This document shows, one piece after another, positions 61,195 through 64,000 of a DNA stretch of 64,000 nucleotides. The notes beneath the pieces were generated by a model, which was not told where the DNA came from, made no database searches, and worked only from the letters and a program-made list of their open reading frames with translations. The stretch comes from Sipunculus nudus (Eukaryota; Annelida; Sipuncula; Golfingiida; Sipunculidae), in contig CM049322.1 in the NCBI GenBank assembly GCA_026874595.1, forward strand, positions 3,211,900 through 3,275,899, written 5' to 3'. The first letter of the stretch is position 1, and every line of letters starts with the position of its first letter. The position numbers were made by a program, and so were the translations under genes.

Positions 61195-63554
61195 ATATGT
61201 CAAGAAAAAGGATTCTTCATGGCAATTGTGAACAAACTGACGTCAACAAACCTTGCAAAGACCATCAGTTTCCATGGAAGAGACCAAAAGCAGGGATTTG
61301 GACGCCATAAAATTGTAAGGAGTGAGTAAATTATCAATATGTGAATTTTATGTTTTAATGCAAAATTAGTCTTCTTCTTTCATATGAATAATATTAAGAT
61401 TCTATTAGTGTGAACCAGCCAACATGTTGTACCTGATCAGTTTTATTCAGTCATTATGCTTTCATGTCACCGGCTTTTTCGTTACCCTCAATACTTTTGT
61501 CACATTTTGCCTGATTACATTCTTGATTTCTCTCAGTTTGATTGTTCTCTAGATGGATATTCAAAGTAATGACTTTTTAAAAAAAAAAAAAAAGATTTCA
61601 CAGAAACATTACTATTAACATTTCTACAAACAATCTTTGTCCTCTTAATTGTTAAAAGAACAATTTTGCTCACAGTGTCTTTATCTCACTAGATGTTTGT
61701 CTATCCTTATTATTTATGCTGGTCTAATATGACAAAAAGTGACTTCTTTCAGTTTTATGGCGCAAGGTAAAAATGACTAAATGAATACGTGTTTTATTCA
61801 CTTATTCATAGTTGATAGGGAATAGTGTCACAAAATAACATTTTAATTAATTACCTTATCAGCATAAAACACTTTAAAAAAGGCCAGACCAGCTCTTTAT
61901 ATAACGCCCCTATCGTATTTTCAATTTCCCTGTGAATATATTCCATTTTAAATTTGGGTAAACTGCCACAGATAAAGCACTAAATTCTCGATAACAAATG
62001 CACAGATTTCCTTGACATTTATCATATTTAATATTTTTTTGATGGATTTGTTAAGGACACCATCAGTGCCACCTATGGTTTGATTGAATACGATTTAATC
62101 CGTCTCTGATGAGACTGGCAATTGACATTCGGTGACAATTTGGCTCCGCACCAATAAGTTGTATTCAGTAAAAAAAAAATGTCATTTGCTGCCCAATTAA
62201 GCTTGTGCAGCTTTATCTGTTTAATAAAGCTTGTACTGCCATACTTTATCATTAACATGTCTGCCAAAATTCAAGCTTTACTTTGAGATTGACCGGTGAC
62301 ATCAGTGACGGTTTTAGCCCTGCATTAATTTCATGGATAACATAGTTCATTAGAGATGTGATAACAAAAGCACAGTTGTTATCTAATTGATCCATTTTGA
62401 GTTTATTTTTCAATATTTCATACGATTTGCTATGTTCTCTTGGATACTTTTTTTTTAAATTGCACCAGACTAGAGCCACCATCTGCAATTCATTTTTACA
62501 CAAGTTATATGATTGCCTTGGAAAGTGCAATGATCTTAGATAGCTTTATCTATTAAGATCACATTAGTGGAAAAAAACCCTTATTCAAAATCAAGGTCAA
62601 CTTAATTTAAAATCAATATAACACCAAGAAATTATGTATCATTTTAGACCTGGCACAGTTTGTGCTGATGGTAAACTTTTTTATAATTGTCAGTCATTTT
62701 CTTTTGATATTTTGATATTTTAAACAATTCAAAATAATTAAAATCACACTATTTTGAGCACCCAGTAACAGCAGGCTACCATTTAGTGGGCTTATATAAA
62801 AACGTCAATGACTTTACCTCAAAACTGTTTGTTTTCCTCTACCATGCATCTTTCCAATTCAAAAATGAAATTCCAAATTATATTTTAAATCAATTTTTAA
62901 ATTTTAATTTTAGGCTATATAAATTTAAACATTATAGAGGAAAACCATGGGGGGGGGGGGGAGTTTGTGGGATATTGTCATTCCATTTAATATTAGCCCA
63001 CTAAAATTTAAAGGGTTTAAATATTGTATTACTTTAAAATTGAAAATGTTGGAATAGCAAATGATAATGAATGAAAATTGAACAAAAATGTATGTCATCC
63101 GAACAATCCCTGCACCAGCTTTACAATTATGTTAACTTTATGGGAACTAATATAAATTAAAACAACTTTGGATTGAATTTAGAAATATGAGTTTTTGCCA
63201 GGAATGCTACCCTAAATAATAATCTTTTTTTCATTTTTGACAAATTAAATGGTTATTTGAAACCCAGCAAGAAATGCATTTTAATCAGAAAGATACTCTT
63301 GCCATAATGCAAAGGTTTAACTAGCCTGACAATCATGTTCTTAAAAAATATGACTTACAATTAATTGTTGGGTAACATGTGTTTGTCGGCTAGGCGTCAT
63401 AAACAGTGGATTATAAAAGTAAAAAAAAAAAAACTTGAATAATTTTTCTGTCACACATGTTTGTTGTTTTTTCTAACTGAATGCTATATTCTATTTTCCA
63501 GATTCAACCTGGCGAAATGCGGTAACCTCCAATGCCAGTGAAAGGGAATGGTAA
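61195..63554 (+). CDS. Two exons resembling the C-terminal part of a DUF4806-type domain
   Basis: Exon 61195-61321 (acceptor TTTATTTGACAG, donor AAGGA|GTGAGT) joins exon 63502-63554 (acceptor CTATTTTCCAG) in phase 1. The joined frame reads FFMAIVNKLTSTNLAKTISF, GRDQKQGFGRHKIVR, STWRNAVTSNASEREW and stops. The order (L-T-x-x-LA, W/F-x-GR-x-x-K-x-x-F, then an A-V helix) recalls DUF4806 of invertebrate genes. Entry must be in phase 0, whereas the nearest upstream exon ends in phase 2. An exon is therefore missing from this model or the locus has decayed. A polyadenylation signal AATAAA lies at 63610-63615. Confidence 0.45.
61350..63490. other. Long intron of the 61-63.5 kb gene, with a possible decayed minus-strand frame
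   Basis: AT-rich. A minus-strand frame at 62530-62252 (KNELQMVALVWCNLKKKYPR) and the next frame at 62267-62073 may be a decayed transposase C-terminus (the [IV]-A-L-VW-x-x-[LI]-K phrase), but the match is weak. A poly-G run lies at 62950-62961. Confidence 0.35.
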
Positions 63555-63609
63555 AGTACTAAGAAGGACTAGTCTAAATATACCTTAACCTGAAGTTGTG
63601 ACTTTAAAC

Positions 63610-63615
63610 AATAAA
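63610..63615 (+). terminator. Polyadenylation signal AATAAA
   Basis: Canonical AATAAA 56 bp after the stop codon of the plus-strand gene; a TGTTTG / GTGTATTTTTC GT-rich element follows. Confidence 0.6.
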
Positions 63616-63654
63616 ATATATGTTTGAAGAAGTGTATTTTTCTTATATTTATGT

Positions 63655-63900
63655 TACAACCAGCTGCGCACATGTTGTATAGATGATATTGTTTTGATTT
63701 TGGGCCATATTGGTTAAGGCCTTAAAGTTGGCTCAACGTCTGAACTACATTGGGCAAACGTTAGTTTTGAGTGTCGGGCCACTGTTGGGCCAATGAGCAG
63801 AATAACGTTGGCTCAACGTTAGCAAACAACATGGGGCCAACATAACAGGAGATGTTGGCCCAACGTTAGGCCAATGCGGTTGTGTTATCTGGGCGCTGTT
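63655..63900. repeat. TTGGCCCAACGTT-type short inverted repeats, end of a MITE-like element
   Basis: TTGGCTCAACGT, TTGGGCCAATG, TTGGCCCAACGTTAGGCC and related words recur about eight times in both orientations. The block finishes GTTGTGTTATCTGGGCG, which, reverse-complemented, starts CGCCCAGATAACACAAC, resembling a terminal repeat. No coding sequence. Confidence 0.6.
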
Positions 63901-64000
63901 AAAATGCATATTTATTTTCTACAAAAAGCCTTAGGATTTGGCCTCCTTTGAATGAATTACCATATATTTTCCATGTTTATCTCAGATTTTATCTCCTATC

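Noticed and set aside
62073-62530. Two minus-strand frames resembling an IS630/Tc1-type transposase C-terminus
   Set aside because: Only one short phrase (ALVW-x-x-LKK) fits, with no catalytic residues and no terminal repeats seen.

Overview
The window is AT-rich, intron-bearing animal DNA. It holds spliced genes with GT-AG introns, many TA microsatellites, large minisatellites and several decayed transposons. The repeat style (TCAGCTGAGCTA-type elements, tgaccTTGACCTTTGACCT repeats, expanded NACHT and C-type-lectin genes) suggests a mollusc, most likely a bivalve. This is an inference from style; no species marker gene is present.

The main content is one minus-strand gene reconstructed here from 11 exons (32.87 to 3.85 kb). 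Every junction has GT-AG borders and compatible phase, and the coding length is an exact multiple of three (3216 nt, about 1071 codons). The order is signal peptide, short linker, C-type-lectin-like domain 1 (two exons), C-type-lectin-like domain 2 (two exons), Ser/Thr stalk, one transmembrane helix, basic cytoplasmic linker, pre-NACHT exon, then one 2-kb exon with a NACHT NTPase, helical region and leucine-rich repeats. This would be a surface lectin receptor carrying an NLR engine as its cytoplasmic tail. Two more signal-peptide exons of the same size, strand and phase lie upstream at 36.3 and 43.7 kb and look like alternative first exons or remnants of tandem copies. One in-frame stop in the exon opening lectin domain 2 clouds whether this copy is intact.

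Layout. 0-3.7 kb: 3' end of a Merlin/ISXO2-like transposase, unrecognised minus-strand exons, and a stretch rich in TGTGGTCACA-type sites. 3.8-5.8 kb: NACHT-LRR exon. 5.9-26.7 kb: a 20.9-kb intron filled with repeats: a 290-bp repeat carrying DR1-like motifs (7.7-8.8), three arrays of a 28-bp minisatellite (9.3-11.1, 18.8-20.5, 23.1-24.06), two mollusc-type repeat families (11.9-17.6), a pair of inverted repeat arms (15.8-17.9 and 21.1-22.7), and a broken Ty3/gypsy element with its 3' LTR (24.06-26.2). 26.7-32.9 kb: the other receptor exons. 33-46 kb: alternative signal-peptide exons, microsatellites, and an inverted copy of the GGTGGCGCCACC repeat family (40.1-41.5). 46.7-47.8 kb: a 1.1-kb pogo/Tigger-like element. 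48.5-49.0 kb: a GC-rich minisatellite. 52-53.9 kb: a region bordered by GTACTCGAGTAC-type repeats, possibly a hAT derivative. 58.5-59.3 kb: unrecognised minus-strand exons. 60.6-63.6 kb: a small plus-strand gene and two exons resembling the end of a DUF4806 domain. 63.65-63.9 kb: a TTGGCCCAACGTT-type repeat.

Apart from the receptor and the 60.6-kb locus, nearly everything legible is repeat or transposon debris. Open frames through the minisatellites are by-products of stop-free repeat units and are not annotated as genes.
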